A stretch of DNA of 64,000 bases from Micromonospora echinospora (GTDB lineage Bacteria > Actinomycetota > Actinomycetes > Mycobacteriales > Micromonosporaceae), in NCBI RefSeq assembly GCF_900091495.1, contig NZ_LT607413.1, positions 4,107,001-4,171,000 of the forward strand. The letters are read 5' to 3'. Below the pieces are notes generated by a model. It searched no databases, had not been told where the DNA came from, and saw only the letters and a list, made by a program, of their open reading frames with translations. Below, in pieces: positions 8,762-17,979 of this stretch. Position numbers and translations under genes: made by a program. Positions within the stretch are counted from its first letter, which is position 1, and each line of letters opens with the position of its first letter.

Positions 8762-8784
8762 GGCCGGAGCGGGCCGCTCCGGCC
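8762..8784 (-). terminator. Hairpin terminator after nadE
   Basis: A perfect 10-bp inverted repeat (GGCCGGAGCG at 8762-8771 with 8775-8784) and 3-base loop starts 14 bases past the nadE stop codon, in the gap before panB on the same strand. Confidence 0.55.
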
Positions 8785-8798
8785 CCGACGCCGGCCGC

Positions 8799-10562
8799 TC
8801 AGCCGTGCTCGCGCCACCGGTTCGTGATCGGCAGTCGCCGGTCCCGGCCGAACGCCTTCATGGAGATCTTCGTGCCCGGCGCGGACTGCCGGCGCTTGTA
8901 CTCGGCGGTATCCACCATCCGCAGCACCCGGTCGATCATCGCCGGGTCGTGTCCCGCCTCGACCAGGCCGTCCCGGCCCAGGTCGCCGTCGACGTAACCG
9001 ATCAGGATCGGGTCGAGCACCGTGTAGTCGGGCAGGGTGTCGCTGTCGAGCTGGCCGGGGCTCAGCTCGGCGCTCGGCGGCTTGCCGATCGAGTTCTCCG
9101 GGATCGGCGGGGTCTCGCCCCGGCGGGCCGCGTCGGCGTTGCGCCACTTCGCCAGCCGCCAGATCAGCGTCTTCCAGACGTCCTTGACCGGGTTGTAGCC
9201 GCCCACCGAGTCGCCGTAGAGGGTGGAGTAGCCGACCGCCAGCTCGCTCTTGTTGCCGGTGGTCAGGACCAGGTGCCCCTCCTGGTTCGACAGGGCCATG
9301 AGGATCACCCCACGGACCCGGGCCTGGAGGTTCTCCACGCTCACCCCGGAGAGCGACATGTTCGCCAGGAAGGTGTCCACCATCGGCTGGATCGGCTCGA
9401 TGCGGTAGTCCAGCCCGGTCCGCTTGGCCAGCTCCGCCGCGTCCTCCCGGGAGTGTTCGGAGGAGTGCTGGCTGGGCAGGGAGACCCCGACCACCCGCTG
9501 CGGGCCGAGCGCGTCGACCGCGAGGGCCGCCACCACCGCCGAGTCGATGCCGCCGGAGAGCCCGAGCACCACCGAGGGGAACTTGTTCTTGTCGACGTAG
9601 TCGCGCAACCCCAGCACCAGGGCCTGCCACACCTCGGCCTCGTCGGCGGCCGGCTCGACGAGCCCACCGACGGCCGGCGGTCCGGCGGGCGCGGGGCCGG
9701 CGTCGTTGATCCGGGTGCGGGCGATCCGCATCCCGTCGGCCAGCTCCCCGGACTCCGGCGTGCCGGACTCCGGCGCGGCCGGCAGGTCGAGGTCGTGCAC
9801 CATCAGGTGCTCGACGAACTGCGGGGCGCGGGCGAGCAGCGTGCCGTCGGCGGCCACCACCATCGAGTCGCCCTCGAAGACCAGCTCGTCCTGGCCGCCG
9901 ACCATGTTCACGTAGGCGATGGCCGCGCCGGCCTCGACGGCCCGGCGGCCGACCAGCGGCAGCCGGATGTCGTCCTTGTTCAGCTCGTACGGCGAGCCGT
10001 TGATGGTGACCACCAGTCCCACCCCGGCCCGGCGGGCCACCGCGAACGGCCCGCCGGCCTGCCAGAGGTCCTCGCAGATGGTCAGCGCCACGTCCACGCC
10101 GTCGACCCGGACCACGGTGAGCGTGTCCCCGCCGACGAAGTAGCGGTCCTCGTCGAAGACGCCGTAGTTGGGCAGGTGGTGCTTGAAGTAGGTGGCCACC
10201 ACCGTGCCGGCGTGCAGCACCGCGGCGGCGTTGCGTGCCCCCCGGCCCGGTTCGGCGTCCGCGCTGACCTGCGGCGGCCCGTCGGCGTCCAGGTAGCCGA
10301 CCACGACCGGCAGGTCACCGAGACCGTCGGCGGCCAGGTCGGCGGCGAGGGAGTGCAGCGCGGCCCGGGACGCGGCCACGAACGAGCGACGGAAGACCAG
10401 GTCCTCGACCGGGTAGCCGGTCAGCACCATCTCCGGGAAGGCGACGAGCCGGGCACCGGCGTCCGCCGCCCGGCGGGTCCACCGGCGGACCAGCTCGGCG
10501 TTGCCGGCCAGATCGCCGACCGTCGGGTTGACCTGGGCGAGAGCGAGGCGCAGGGTGGGCAT
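8799..10562 (-). CDS. nadE: Glutamine-dependent NAD+ synthetase
   Basis: A 587-residue two-domain enzyme that amidates nicotinic acid adenine dinucleotide to NAD+. Residues 1-270 are a nitrilase-type glutaminase with the Glu-Lys-Cys triad: E44 in [12 protein letters not shown]127 in [10 protein letters not shown] and C163 in [10 protein letters not shown]. The C-terminal synthetase domain has the ATP-binding [19 protein letters not shown] loop and [16 protein letters not shown]. Ammonia from the first domain reaches the second through an internal tunnel in this family. The ATG at 10562 is preceded by CAAGAT and 6 nt, suggesting a leaderless start; the longer frame upstream is antisense to glnA2 and is not real. 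Confidence 0.96.
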   Translation of the reverse strand: MPTLRLALAQVNPTVGDLAGNAELVRRWTRRAADAGARLVAFPEMVLTGYPVEDLVFRRSFVAASRAALHSLAADLAADGLGDLPVVVGYLDADGPPQVSADAEPGRGARNAAAVLHAGTVVATYFKHHLPNYGVFDEDRYFVGGDTLTVVRVDGVDVALTICEDLWQAGGPFAVARRAGVGLVVTINGSPYELNKDDIRLPLVGRRAVEAGAAIAYVNMVGGQDELVFEGDSMVVAADGTLLARAPQFVEHLMVHDLDLPAAPESGTPESGELADGMRIARTRINDAGPAPAGPPAVGGLVEPAADEAEVWQALVLGLRDYVDKNKFPSVVLGLSGGIDSAVVAALAVDALGPQRVVGVSLPSQHSSEHSREDAAELAKRTGLDYRIEPIQPMVDTFLANMSLSGVSVENLQARVRGVILMALSNQEGHLVLTTGNKSELAVGYSTLYGDSVGGYNPVKDVWKTLIWRLAKWRNADAARRGETPPIPENSIGKPPSAELSPGQLDSDTLPDYTVLDPILIGYVDGDLGRDGLVEAGHDPAMIDRVLRMVDTAEYKRRQSAPGTKISMKAFGRDRRLPITNRWREHG

Positions 10563-10784
10563 GTCCTCATCTTGCCTGAGCCGGCCGGAGCCGGCGCGGC
10601 GGGCGGCCCGGGTGGGGCGTGCAGCCCGGCGGCGGACGCGTCCGCGGCGGCGCAGCGCGGTGGGACACCCGGGACGTCGCGCCCGGCGGTCGCGTAACGT
10701 CGGCGTAACGAGGCCGGTGAACACTGGTCGGTCAGGCCGTCCCGGGTAGTCCGACGACGGGCGTGCGACGTGCGAGGGGTGGAA

Positions 10785-12134
10785 GTGGACCGTCAGCAGG
10801 AGTTCGTCCTCCGTACGCTGGAGGAGCGGGACATCCGTTTCGTCCGGTTGTGGTTCACCGACGTGCTCGGCACGCTCAAAAGCGTCTCCGTCGCGCCCGC
10901 CGAGCTGGAGGCCGCCTTCGAGGAGGGCATCGGCTTCGACGGCTCGGCGATCGAGGGCTTCGCCCGGGTCTTCGAGTCCGACATGGTGGCCATGCCCGAC
11001 CCGACCACCTTCCAGGTCTTCCCCTTCGAAGGCGGGGTCAGCGGCGAGAGCGCCCGGATGTTCTGCGACATCCTCCTGCCCGACGGCAGCCCGTCCTGGG
11101 CCGATCCCCGGCACGTGCTGCGCCGGATGCTCTCCAAGGCCGCCGACCGGGGCTTCACCTTCTACACCCACCCCGAGATCGAGTTCTTCCTGCTGGAGAA
11201 CGGCCCCCAGGACGGCTCGGTGCCGGTCCCGGTGGACACCGGCGGCTACTTCGAGCACACCACCCACGCGGTGGCCCGGGACTTCCGCCGGCAGGCGGTG
11301 CTCGCGCTGGAGCGCATCGGCATCTCGGTGGAGTTCAGCCACCACGAGGTCGCCCCCGGCCAGCAGGAGATCGACCTGCGGTACGCCGACGCGCTGACCA
11401 CCGCCGACAACATCATGACCTTCCGGCACGTGGTCAAGGAGGTGGCGCTCTCCACCGGCGTGCAGGCCAGCTTCATGCCGAAGCCCTTCACCGACCAGCC
11501 GGGCAGCGGCATGCACACCCACCTGTCGCTGTTCGAGGGGGAGCGCAACGTCTTCCACGACGCGGAAGACCCGATGAAGCTCTCCAAGGTGGCGAAGTCC
11601 TTCATCGCGGGGCTGCTCACCCACGCCCGCGAGTACACCGCGGTCACCAACCAGTGGGTCAACTCGTACAAGCGGCTCTTCCCGCAGGCGCTGCCGGACC
11701 GGATCACCGAGAGCCCGGCGTACGTCTGCTGGGGGCACCTCAACCGTTCCGCGCTGGTCCGCGTCCCCGCCTACGGCAAGCCGAACTCGGCCCGGGTCGA
11801 GGTCCGTTCGCTGGACTCGGCGACCAACCCGTACCTCGCCTTCGCGGTGATGCTCGGCGCCGGGCTCAAGGGCATCGAGGAGGGCTACGAGCTGCCGGCC
11901 GGGGCCGAGGACGACGTCTGGTCGCTGTCCAGCGCCGAGCGCCGGGCGATGGGCTACGAGTCGCTGCCGGAGAACCTCGCCGAGGCGATCGACGTGATGT
12001 CCGGTTCGGAGTTGGTCGCCGAGGTGCTCGGCGAGCACGTCTTCGACTTCTTCCTCCGGAACAAGCGCGCCGAGTGGGAGCAGTACCGCCGCGAGGTCAC
12101 CCCCTACGAGCGGCAACGCTACCTCTCCCTCTGA
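10785..12134 (+). CDS. glnA2: Glutamine synthetase, GlnA2 type (non-adenylylated)
   Basis: A 449-residue type I glutamine synthetase, closest in my memory to M. tuberculosis GlnA2 (446 aa). Active-site blocks are FVRLWFTDVLGTLKS, IGFDGSAIEGF, YTHPEIEFFLLE, VEFSHHEVAPGQQEIDLR, FMPKPFTDQPGSGMHTHLS and NRSALVRVPAY. The position of the regulatory Tyr in GlnA1 is occupied by the DDVWSLSSAERRAMGY segment, so GlnE probably does not adenylylate this enzyme. I chose the GTG at 10785 because the protein then begins (M)DRQQEFVLRTLEERDIRF and a GAGGGGTGGA ribosome binding site precedes it; GTG at 10770 is the longer alternative. It is divergent from nadE. Confidence 0.94.
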   Translation: MDRQQEFVLRTLEERDIRFVRLWFTDVLGTLKSVSVAPAELEAAFEEGIGFDGSAIEGFARVFESDMVAMPDPTTFQVFPFEGGVSGESARMFCDILLPDGSPSWADPRHVLRRMLSKAADRGFTFYTHPEIEFFLLENGPQDGSVPVPVDTGGYFEHTTHAVARDFRRQAVLALERIGISVEFSHHEVAPGQQEIDLRYADALTTADNIMTFRHVVKEVALSTGVQASFMPKPFTDQPGSGMHTHLSLFEGERNVFHDAEDPMKLSKVAKSFIAGLLTHAREYTAVTNQWVNSYKRLFPQALPDRITESPAYVCWGHLNRSALVRVPAYGKPNSARVEVRSLDSATNPYLAFAVMLGAGLKGIEEGYELPAGAEDDVWSLSSAERRAMGYESLPENLAEAIDVMSGSELVAEVLGEHVFDFFLRNKRAEWEQYRREVTPYERQRYLSL

Positions 12135-12212
12135 CCCGGTTGCGGCCTGCCGCTATCGTCTCGACCACGTTGCCGGCGTCCCCTGACCGGCACACCTTGT
12201 GGGAGGCAGTCG

Positions 12213-12638
12213 GTGCTGGAGGACCTCTTCACCGGAGCGATGCAGAGCATCGTGTTCGGAATCGTCGGTGTCGTGTTGATGGCGGCCGGCTTCGGCCTGG
12301 TCGACGTGCTCACCCCCGGCAAGCTCCGGGATCTCATCTGGGTCCGGCGCAACGCCAACGCCGCGTTGCTGCTCGCCGCGAACCAGCTCGGTATCGCCGC
12401 GATCGTGTTCACCGCGATCTTCACCAGCTACGACGACTTCGCCAAGGGGCTCGCCTCGACGGCGGTCTTCGGGCTGGTCGGCCTGGTCATCATGGCACTG
12501 GCGTTCTTCGTGCTCGACCTGCTGACCCCGGGCAAGCTCGGTGAGATCATCTGCGCCGACGAGCCGCACCCGGCGGGCAAGGTCAGCGCGGCCACCCACT
12601 TCGGAGCCGCGCTGATCGTCTGCGCCTGCATCGCCTGA
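12213..12638 (+). CDS. DUF350-family membrane protein
   Basis: A 141-residue integral membrane protein with four predicted helices in two similar halves, each ending with a conserved DxLTPGKLxxxI motif (LVDVLTPGKLRDLIW and VLDLLTPGKLGEIIC). This duplicated layout defines DUF350 (YjfL-type) proteins, whose function is unknown. The GTG at 12213 has a GGGAGG ribosome binding site. It follows glnA2 by 78 bases and may be cotranscribed with it, though no functional link is established. Confidence 0.85.
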   Translation: MLEDLFTGAMQSIVFGIVGVVLMAAGFGLVDVLTPGKLRDLIWVRRNANAALLLAANQLGIAAIVFTAIFTSYDDFAKGLASTAVFGLVGLVIMALAFFVLDLLTPGKLGEIICADEPHPAGKVSAATHFGAALIVCACIA

Positions 12639-12719
12639 CCCACCCGCCCGGCCCACCCGCCCGGCCCCACCCGGCCACCGCACCCCGCCGACGCCGTCGT
12701 CGTCACTCCGCACACCCGC

Positions 12720-12768
12720 GAATCTTGGACAGTTACCGTTCTATTCGGACGGTAACTGTCCAAGATTC
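12720..12768. repeat. Long perfect palindrome, 20-bp arms, 9-base loop
   Basis: Arms 12720-12739 and 12749-12768 are perfectly complementary; the left arm contains ATCTTGGACAGTTACCGT. It stands out by its AT-rich, non-coding composition in a very GC-rich setting. It lies between the DUF350 gene and the NACHT gene, both on the + strand, 70 bases before the NACHT start. It may be a terminator for glnA2-DUF350, an operator for the NACHT gene, or a copy of a dispersed genomic repeat; the sequence alone does not decide. Confidence 0.8.
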
Positions 12769-12837
12769 CGGGCTGTCGCGACCGACCGGACGCGTGGGTC
12801 CGGCATGCTGGTGGCGGAGAGTCAGGGGAGGGACGTC

Positions 12838-15800
12838 GTGCCGGATGTGCTCACCTACGCCGACGCTGTACGCCTGCTCGGCGGGGAACGGAGTCGGTTC
12901 GTCGAGGCGTTCGACCGGCTGGCGGGGTGGACGTTGCTCGCCGGCGCGGGACCGGTGCCGGCGCTGCTGAGTCTCTTCGACGCCAAGGGCGAACTCGTCC
13001 GGCTCGGCCGGGACCTGCTGCGGCAGCTCTCCGAGCAGCGCTCCGGCCTGTCCCGGTACGGCCGGACGCAACGGTTGGAGGCGGCGCACGCGGTCATCGC
13101 GGTGACCGCCTTCTTCGAGGTGCTGGACGAGGCAGACCTGCCGTTCGCCTTCGCCGACCTGGCGATCGACAAGGCCGAGCAGCTCGCCCTGGCCGGCGGC
13201 GGCGCCGGGCAGCTCAAGACGGTCGTCGCGCAGATGTTCACGGTGGCGGACCGGACGCCCGGCGCCCACCTGCCCTACGCCGAACTGCGCCGGGCGCTCG
13301 GCGAGCACTACCAGGAACTCGGCACCCGCCTGGTCGAGCATGTGACCGGTCTGGCCGCCTGGGAGCGGCTGCCCGCCCCGGCGCAGCAGGCCTTCCAGGA
13401 CCTGGTGGGCCGCCTGCCGGCCGAGGCGGTGGCGCGGCACCGGGACCTGCTCACCGCGTTGGCGACGGACTTCCCCGAGGTGGCGTACTGGGCGGGGCTG
13501 CACGAGCACCAGGCCACCCGGGACGAGGTGCGGCAGCTCGCCGCCGGGCTCGGGGAGCTGCACCGAGTGCTCGCCGGGATCTCCACCGGCCGGCTGCCGG
13601 ACGACCGTCGGGTCGCCCTGGCCCGGGCCCACAGGGCGAAACTCGACCGGCCGATCGTCGAGTCGGCGGAGGCCCCGGACGGCCTCCGGGTGCCCCTGCT
13701 CGGCGAGGCGTACGTGCCGCCCCGGTGCCGGGTGGCGGTCCTGGGCCAGGGGGCGGCCCGGCCCAGCGACGAGGAGTGGTGGGCCCGCCAGGACGTCCGG
13801 GACGACCTGGCGGACATCCTGACCGGCCACCTGACCTCGCCGGTCGCCACCCGGGCGCCGCTGCTGGTGCTCGGCCAGCCCGGTTCCGGCAAGTCCGTGC
13901 TGACCCGGGTGCTCGCTGCCCAGCTCCCGCCGGCCGACTTCCTGACGGTCCGGGTGCCGCTGCGCGAGGTGACCGTCGAGGCGGACCTCCAGGACCAGAT
14001 CGAACAGGCGATCCGGTACGACACCGGGGAACGGCTGGACTGGCCGGCGCTGGTCCGCTCCGCCGGGGACGCGCTGCCGGTGGTGCTCCTCGACGGCTTC
14101 GACGAGCTGCTCCAGGCCACCGGCGTGACCCAGACCGACTACCTGCTGCGGGTCGCCCGCTTCCAGCGTCGGGAGGCCGAGCTGGGCCGGCCGGTGGCGG
14201 TGCTGGTCACCACCCGCACCAGCGTCGCCGACCGGGCCACCCCGCCACCGGAGACGGTCGCGCTGCGGCTGGAACCGTTCGACGAGCCCCGGGTACGCCG
14301 CTGGGTGGCGACCTGGAACCGGGTCAACGCCGAGCGGTTCGGCCCGCTCGGCGTCGAGCCGTTGGCACCGGAGGCGGTGCTCGCCCACCGGGAACTGGCC
14401 GAGCAGCCGCTGCTGTTGCTGATGCTCGCGCTCTACGCCGCCGCCGGCCACGACCTGCGCGCCGCCGGTGGGCTGCGGCGGGGCGAGCTGTACGAGCGGT
14501 TGCTGCGCAGCTTCGCCCGGCGCGAGGTGGAGAAGCACCGACCGGGGCTCACCGAACGGGAGCGGGACCGGGCCACCGAGGAGGAACTGCGCCGGCTCGC
14601 GGTGGTGGCGTTCGGCATGTTCAACCGGGGCGTCCAGTGGGTCACGGAGGACGACCTGGAGGCGGACCTCGCCGCGCTGCCCTTCCTGGGGGGACCGCCG
14701 ACGTCGCGTGGCGGCAGCGACCTGCGGGCGCCGCTGCGCGCCGCCGAGGTTGTGCTCGGGCGATTCTTCTTCGTGCACCGGTCCCAGGCCACCCGGAACG
14801 ACCGGCGGGTGGCGACGTACGAGTTCCTGCACGCCACCTTCGGTGAGTTCCTGATCGCCCGGACGGCCGCCCTGGTCCTGCGCGACCTGACCGCCGTCGC
14901 TGCCGCCAGCAGCCTACGGCCGGACGTCGACGACGATCCGCTGGCCGCGCTGCTCTCCTTCGCCACGCTCACCGACCGCGCGCCGGTCGTCGCCTTCCTC
15001 ACCGAACTGCTCCAGTCGTGGGACACCGACCGCCGGGCGGACGCGACCGACGTGCTGCTCCGGCTCTTCCGGGCCGTGCCCGACCCGCGTCCACCCCGCC
15101 GTTTCGAGCAGTACACGCCCCGGCCGCTTCCGGTGCCGGCGCGGGACGCCGTGTACAGCGCGAACCTGCTCGTGCTGAGCATCTGCGTGGCCGATGAGAT
15201 CTGGGGCAGTGACCTCCTGCCGGACCCGGAGGACCCCAGCTACCGTTGGCGACCGCAGACCCAGCTCTGGCGGTCACAGCTCTCCCAGAGCGAGTACCAG
15301 GGCCTGCTCGGCGCGATCGCCCTCGATCGGCACGTCGTCAGCCCTGTCCAGCGCGATTTCCGCCTCCGGCTCGCCACCCCGGACTGGCAGCCGGTGGATC
15401 TCGTCTGGACGTTTCGGCTGGACGCCGACCGCAACCGCAACGGGGCGGGTTACCTCGGTGTGCAGGGCCTGCCCATCGGGCAGCGGGCCCACTTCGAGTG
15501 CTGGACGGGCAACGAGGCTCTCATCCTGCACGCACTGGAGCCGTTGTTGGAGGACGCCCCGGTACCGCCCGAGCTGGTCGTCCACGGTCGGTCCGGCTGG
15601 CGGTCGGCGCTGCACGTCCTGCTCCGGATGTGGGTGGGACCGTTGTCCGGAGGAGAACGGGTCGGCCAGGAGGAGCGCTACCTGTCGGTGGTGGACGCCG
15701 CGATGGCCGTGCCCGTCCGGGAGCGAACCCGACTGGTGACCCTCCTGCTCGACCGGCTCGCGACGGACCCGGTGATCCTGCCGCGCGACGCGGCGCGGGT

Positions 15801-16287
15801 GCTCGGTTACCTCGGACGTGTCGAGGGCTGGGACGTCGTCAGCGGTTGTTCCTTCGTCCGCTGCTGCCTGGCCTTCCTCGGCCGTGACCCGGAGGCTGAC
15901 GAGATCCTGGCCGGCCTGCTCGACACGTTGCCCGACCGGATGCCGGTCGACATCAATCCGCAGTTCGAGATGCTGCTGGCCGAGGCGCACGTGCGGCTTA
16001 CCGAGCTGAACCGCCGGAGTTACCGGTATGCGGAGTCGGAGGTCGTCCGACTGACGCCGTGGCTCGCGAAGGCCCGTCCCGACCTGGTCGAACGACTGCG
16101 CCGACTGGCGGTACCGGACGCCGTCATGCCCGCCGTGACGTGGCCGTGGGTACTGGAGTCCCTCCTCACGGGGAGCGGGAGCCGGACCGACGGACCACCG
16201 GGTCCGCGACGCAGGCGACAGGCGGAGTCGGGAACCGGGCGGGACGCGGAGTCGCACACCGGCGAGCCGCCGTCCGTTCCCCGCTGA
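12838..16287 (+). CDS. NACHT-type STAND ATPase with N-terminal helical domain
   Basis: A large 1149-residue protein. Residues 1 to about 230 are helical, with LTYADAVRLLGGE, LSLFDAKGELVRLGRDLL and LEAAHAVIAVTAFFEVLDEADL, which I recognise as the NACHT N-terminal helical type (NNH7-like). Residues 340-650 are the P-loop ATPase: GQPGSGKS at 346-353, the Walker B with adjacent acidic residues LLDGFDELL at about 417-425, then VLVTTRTSVADRATPP (sensor) and a winged-helix part ending in YEFLHATFGEFLIAR. The remaining 450 residues are a leucine/arginine-rich helical region that could be the sensor. Bacterial NACHT proteins of this layout include antiphage defence proteins. The GTG at 12838 has a GGGGAGGGA ribosome binding site. 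It is inserted between the conserved genes glnA2 and glnE. Effector activity is not evident, so the N-terminal domain is the candidate. Confidence 0.83.
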   Translation: MPDVLTYADAVRLLGGERSRFVEAFDRLAGWTLLAGAGPVPALLSLFDAKGELVRLGRDLLRQLSEQRSGLSRYGRTQRLEAAHAVIAVTAFFEVLDEADLPFAFADLAIDKAEQLALAGGGAGQLKTVVAQMFTVADRTPGAHLPYAELRRALGEHYQELGTRLVEHVTGLAAWERLPAPAQQAFQDLVGRLPAEAVARHRDLLTALATDFPEVAYWAGLHEHQATRDEVRQLAAGLGELHRVLAGISTGRLPDDRRVALARAHRAKLDRPIVESAEAPDGLRVPLLGEAYVPPRCRVAVLGQGAARPSDEEWWARQDVRDDLADILTGHLTSPVATRAPLLVLGQPGSGKSVLTRVLAAQLPPADFLTVRVPLREVTVEADLQDQIEQAIRYDTGERLDWPALVRSAGDALPVVLLDGFDELLQATGVTQTDYLLRVARFQRREAELGRPVAVLVTTRTSVADRATPPPETVALRLEPFDEPRVRRWVATWNRVNAERFGPLGVEPLAPEAVLAHRELAEQPLLLLMLALYAAAGHDLRAAGGLRRGELYERLLRSFARREVEKHRPGLTERERDRATEEELRRLAVVAFGMFNRGVQWVTEDDLEADLAALPFLGGPPTSRGGSDLRAPLRAAEVVLGRFFFVHRSQATRNDRRVATYEFLHATFGEFLIARTAALVLRDLTAVAAASSLRPDVDDDPLAALLSFATLTDRAPVVAFLTELLQSWDTDRRADATDVLLRLFRAVPDPRPPRRFEQYTPRPLPVPARDAVYSANLLVLSICVADEIWGSDLLPDPEDPSYRWRPQTQLWRSQLSQSEYQGLLGAIALDRHVVSPVQRDFRLRLATPDWQPVDLVWTFRLDADRNRNGAGYLGVQGLPIGQRAHFECWTGNEALILHALEPLLEDAPVPPELVVHGRSGWRSALHVLLRMWVGPLSGGERVGQEERYLSVVDAAMAVPVRERTRLVTLLLDRLATDPVILPRDAARVLGYLGRVEGWDVVSGCSFVRCCLAFLGRDPEADEILAGLLDTLPDRMPVDINPQFEMLLAEAHVRLTELNRRSYRYAESEVVRLTPWLAKARPDLVERLRRLAVPDAVMPAVTWPWVLESLLTGSGSRTDGPPGPRRRRQAESGTGRDAESHTGEPPSVPR

Positions 16288-16307
16288 CGCGGGGAACGGA
16301 CGGCGGC
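16266..16307. terminator. 19-bp perfect hairpin over the NACHT stop codon
   Basis: 16266-16284 pairs perfectly with 16289-16307; the 4-base loop (16285-16288) begins with the TGA stop codon of the NACHT gene. The last six codons of the gene therefore form the left arm. The exported-protein gene converges from the right, so this is probably a bidirectional terminator. Confidence 0.75.
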
Positions 16308-16323
16308 GTCACCGCCTGGCGGG

Positions 16324-16761
16324 TCAGCGGCCGGGACGGTCGCCCCGGTGGCCGCCGGGGAACACCCCGGCCTCGATCGCCGCGGTGATCGCGTCGGCCT
16401 GTTCCTGGGTGAGCTTGCCGTCCTTGACGGCCTTGGCCAGCCGCTCCTTCAGCGCGGCCTGCCGGTCGGCGGCGTCGCCACCGCGCCACCCGCCACGCTC
16501 CGGGCGGTCGCCCTTACGCTCCTCGCGCACCTTCTCCAGGGCGGCGGTCACCTTGTCGGTGGGCACGCCCAACTCCTCGGCGAGCGCCTCGGCGAACGCG
16601 TTCTGCCGGTCGGCCCGTTGGGTGCCCCTGTCCTCGCTGGTGGTGGCACGAGGGCTCGGCGTGGTCTCGCCGTTCTCGGCGAAGGCGACCGCCGGCGCGG
16701 CCACCCCCAGCCCGAGTACGCCGGCTGCCGCGAGCCCGGCGATCAGGTGTTTCCTGGCCAT
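16324..16761 (-). CDS. Small exported charged helical protein
   Basis: A 145-residue protein with a clear Sec-type signal peptide (MARKHLIAGLAAAGVLGLG, cleavage near AVAFA|EN at about residue 28). The mature part is highly charged and helical: two segments with a LAEELGVPTDKVTAALEKV pattern and LAKAVKDGKLTQEQADAIT, followed by a Gly/His/Arg-rich end. Such short exported proteins are frequent in Micromonospora and Streptomyces and have no known function; the KLTQEQADAI unit resembles repeats in stress- or cell-envelope-associated proteins. The ATG has an AGGAGGAAGC ribosome binding site. Confidence 0.78.
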   Translation of the reverse strand: MARKHLIAGLAAAGVLGLGVAAPAVAFAENGETTPSPRATTSEDRGTQRADRQNAFAEALAEELGVPTDKVTAALEKVREERKGDRPERGGWRGGDAADRQAALKERLAKAVKDGKLTQEQADAITAAIEAGVFPGGHRGDRPGR

Positions 16762-16925
16762 GCTTCCTCCTGCTGCTCGGGTGTGACCTGGACTCGACGA
16801 CGGTGACCGGAATTGCTGGGGGTCACCCGTGGCGAGCCTGTCATTCCGCTGAGAGTTGCGGGACCGGTTCCCGGCGAATCCGACGCCGAGCCGGAAAGCG
16901 GACACTCGGGCAGCGGGAGCGAGGC

Positions 16926-17861
16926 TCAGCGGACGGCGGGGGCGACGGTCAGGGTGCCGGTCTCGGCGTCAAGGGTGGCGGAGGTGCCGACCGGGACGGT
17001 GAGCTGACCGGGACCGTGGCCGATCGGCAGCCCGCCCAGCACCGGGACGCCCAGGTCGCCGAGGCGGTCGGTCAGGACGTCGGCCACGCTGGTGTCCCAG
17101 CCGTCGGCACAGTCGGTGAACTGGCCGACCGCCACCCCGGCGAGGCCGTCCAACGCCCCGGCCCGGCGGAGCTGGGTGAGCATCCGGTCCACCTTGTACG
17201 GCGGCTCCTGCACGTCCTCGACCAGCAGGACCGCCCCGATCAGGTCCGGCATGTCCCGGGTGCCGAGCGAGGCGACGACCAGGCAGAGGTTCCCGCCGAG
17301 CAGCGTCCCGGTGGCCCGCCCCGGCACGCGGACCGGAAAGGTCTCCTCGGCCGGGTCGGCGGCCACGGTGACCGGCTCGGTGGTGGTCAGCGCGGCGTGC
17401 AGCGACTCGGCCGAGCGCAGCGGGGTGCGTTCGTCCCGCCAGGCCGCCCCGGGCCCGTGCACCCCGGCCAGCCGGGCGCCCCGCCAGAGCGCGAGCTGGA
17501 GCGCGGTGATGTCGGAGAACCCGGCCACCACCTTCGGGTCCCGGCGCACGGCGGCCATGTCGATCGCGTCCACCACACGCTGCGCGCCGTACCCGCCTCG
17601 GGTGCAGATCACCCCACGGACCTCGGGGTCGGCGAACGCGGCGTTCAGGTCGGCGGCCCGCAGTTCGTCGGCGCCGGCCAGGTAACCGTGTCGGGCGTAG
17701 GCGTTCGGGGCCGGCACCGGGCGCAGCCCCCAGCCGGTGAGCAGCTCGACGCCCCGGGCCAGCCGCTCCGGCCGGGTCGGCCCGGACGGCGACACCAGCA
17801 TGACCGTGTCGCCGGGGCGCAGGGCGGGCGGGCGGACCACGTCGTCGGGGGTACGGCTCAC
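16926..17861 (-). CDS. LD-carboxypeptidase (peptidase family S66)
   Basis: A 311-residue serine peptidase. The S66 triad is recognisable: Ser in VVAGFSDITALQLAL, Glu in VLLVEDVQEPPYKVDRML, and His in LPIGHGPGQLTVPVG; ICTRGGYGAQRVVDAID forms the conserved loop. LD-carboxypeptidases trim the terminal D-Ala from tetrapeptides during peptidoglycan recycling; the MccF subgroup instead cleaves microcin C. The sequence does not tell these apart. A TAGGCT box ends 8 nt before the GTG start, so the transcript is probably leaderless. It is divergent from the amidotransferase gene. Confidence 0.88.
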   Translation of the reverse strand: MSRTPDDVVRPPALRPGDTVMLVSPSGPTRPERLARGVELLTGWGLRPVPAPNAYARHGYLAGADELRAADLNAAFADPEVRGVICTRGGYGAQRVVDAIDMAAVRRDPKVVAGFSDITALQLALWRGARLAGVHGPGAAWRDERTPLRSAESLHAALTTTEPVTVAADPAEETFPVRVPGRATGTLLGGNLCLVVASLGTRDMPDLIGAVLLVEDVQEPPYKVDRMLTQLRRAGALDGLAGVAVGQFTDCADGWDTSVADVLTDRLGDLGVPVLGGLPIGHGPGQLTVPVGTSATLDAETGTLTVAPAVR

Positions 17862-17979
17862 AGCGGCAGAGCCTAGCCCGCGACCGTGTCGCCGGTCGGC
17901 ACAGCCGGACGGAGCGGACGTGTGCCACGGCGACGGAGCCTGTCCGGCGCGGCACGGGCCACCCGATAGCCTCGACGTC

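Noticed and set aside
10563..12116. N-terminal extension of nadE by more than 500 codons
   Set aside because: The extension is antisense to glnA2, and the nitrilase domain begins normally at the ATG at 10562.
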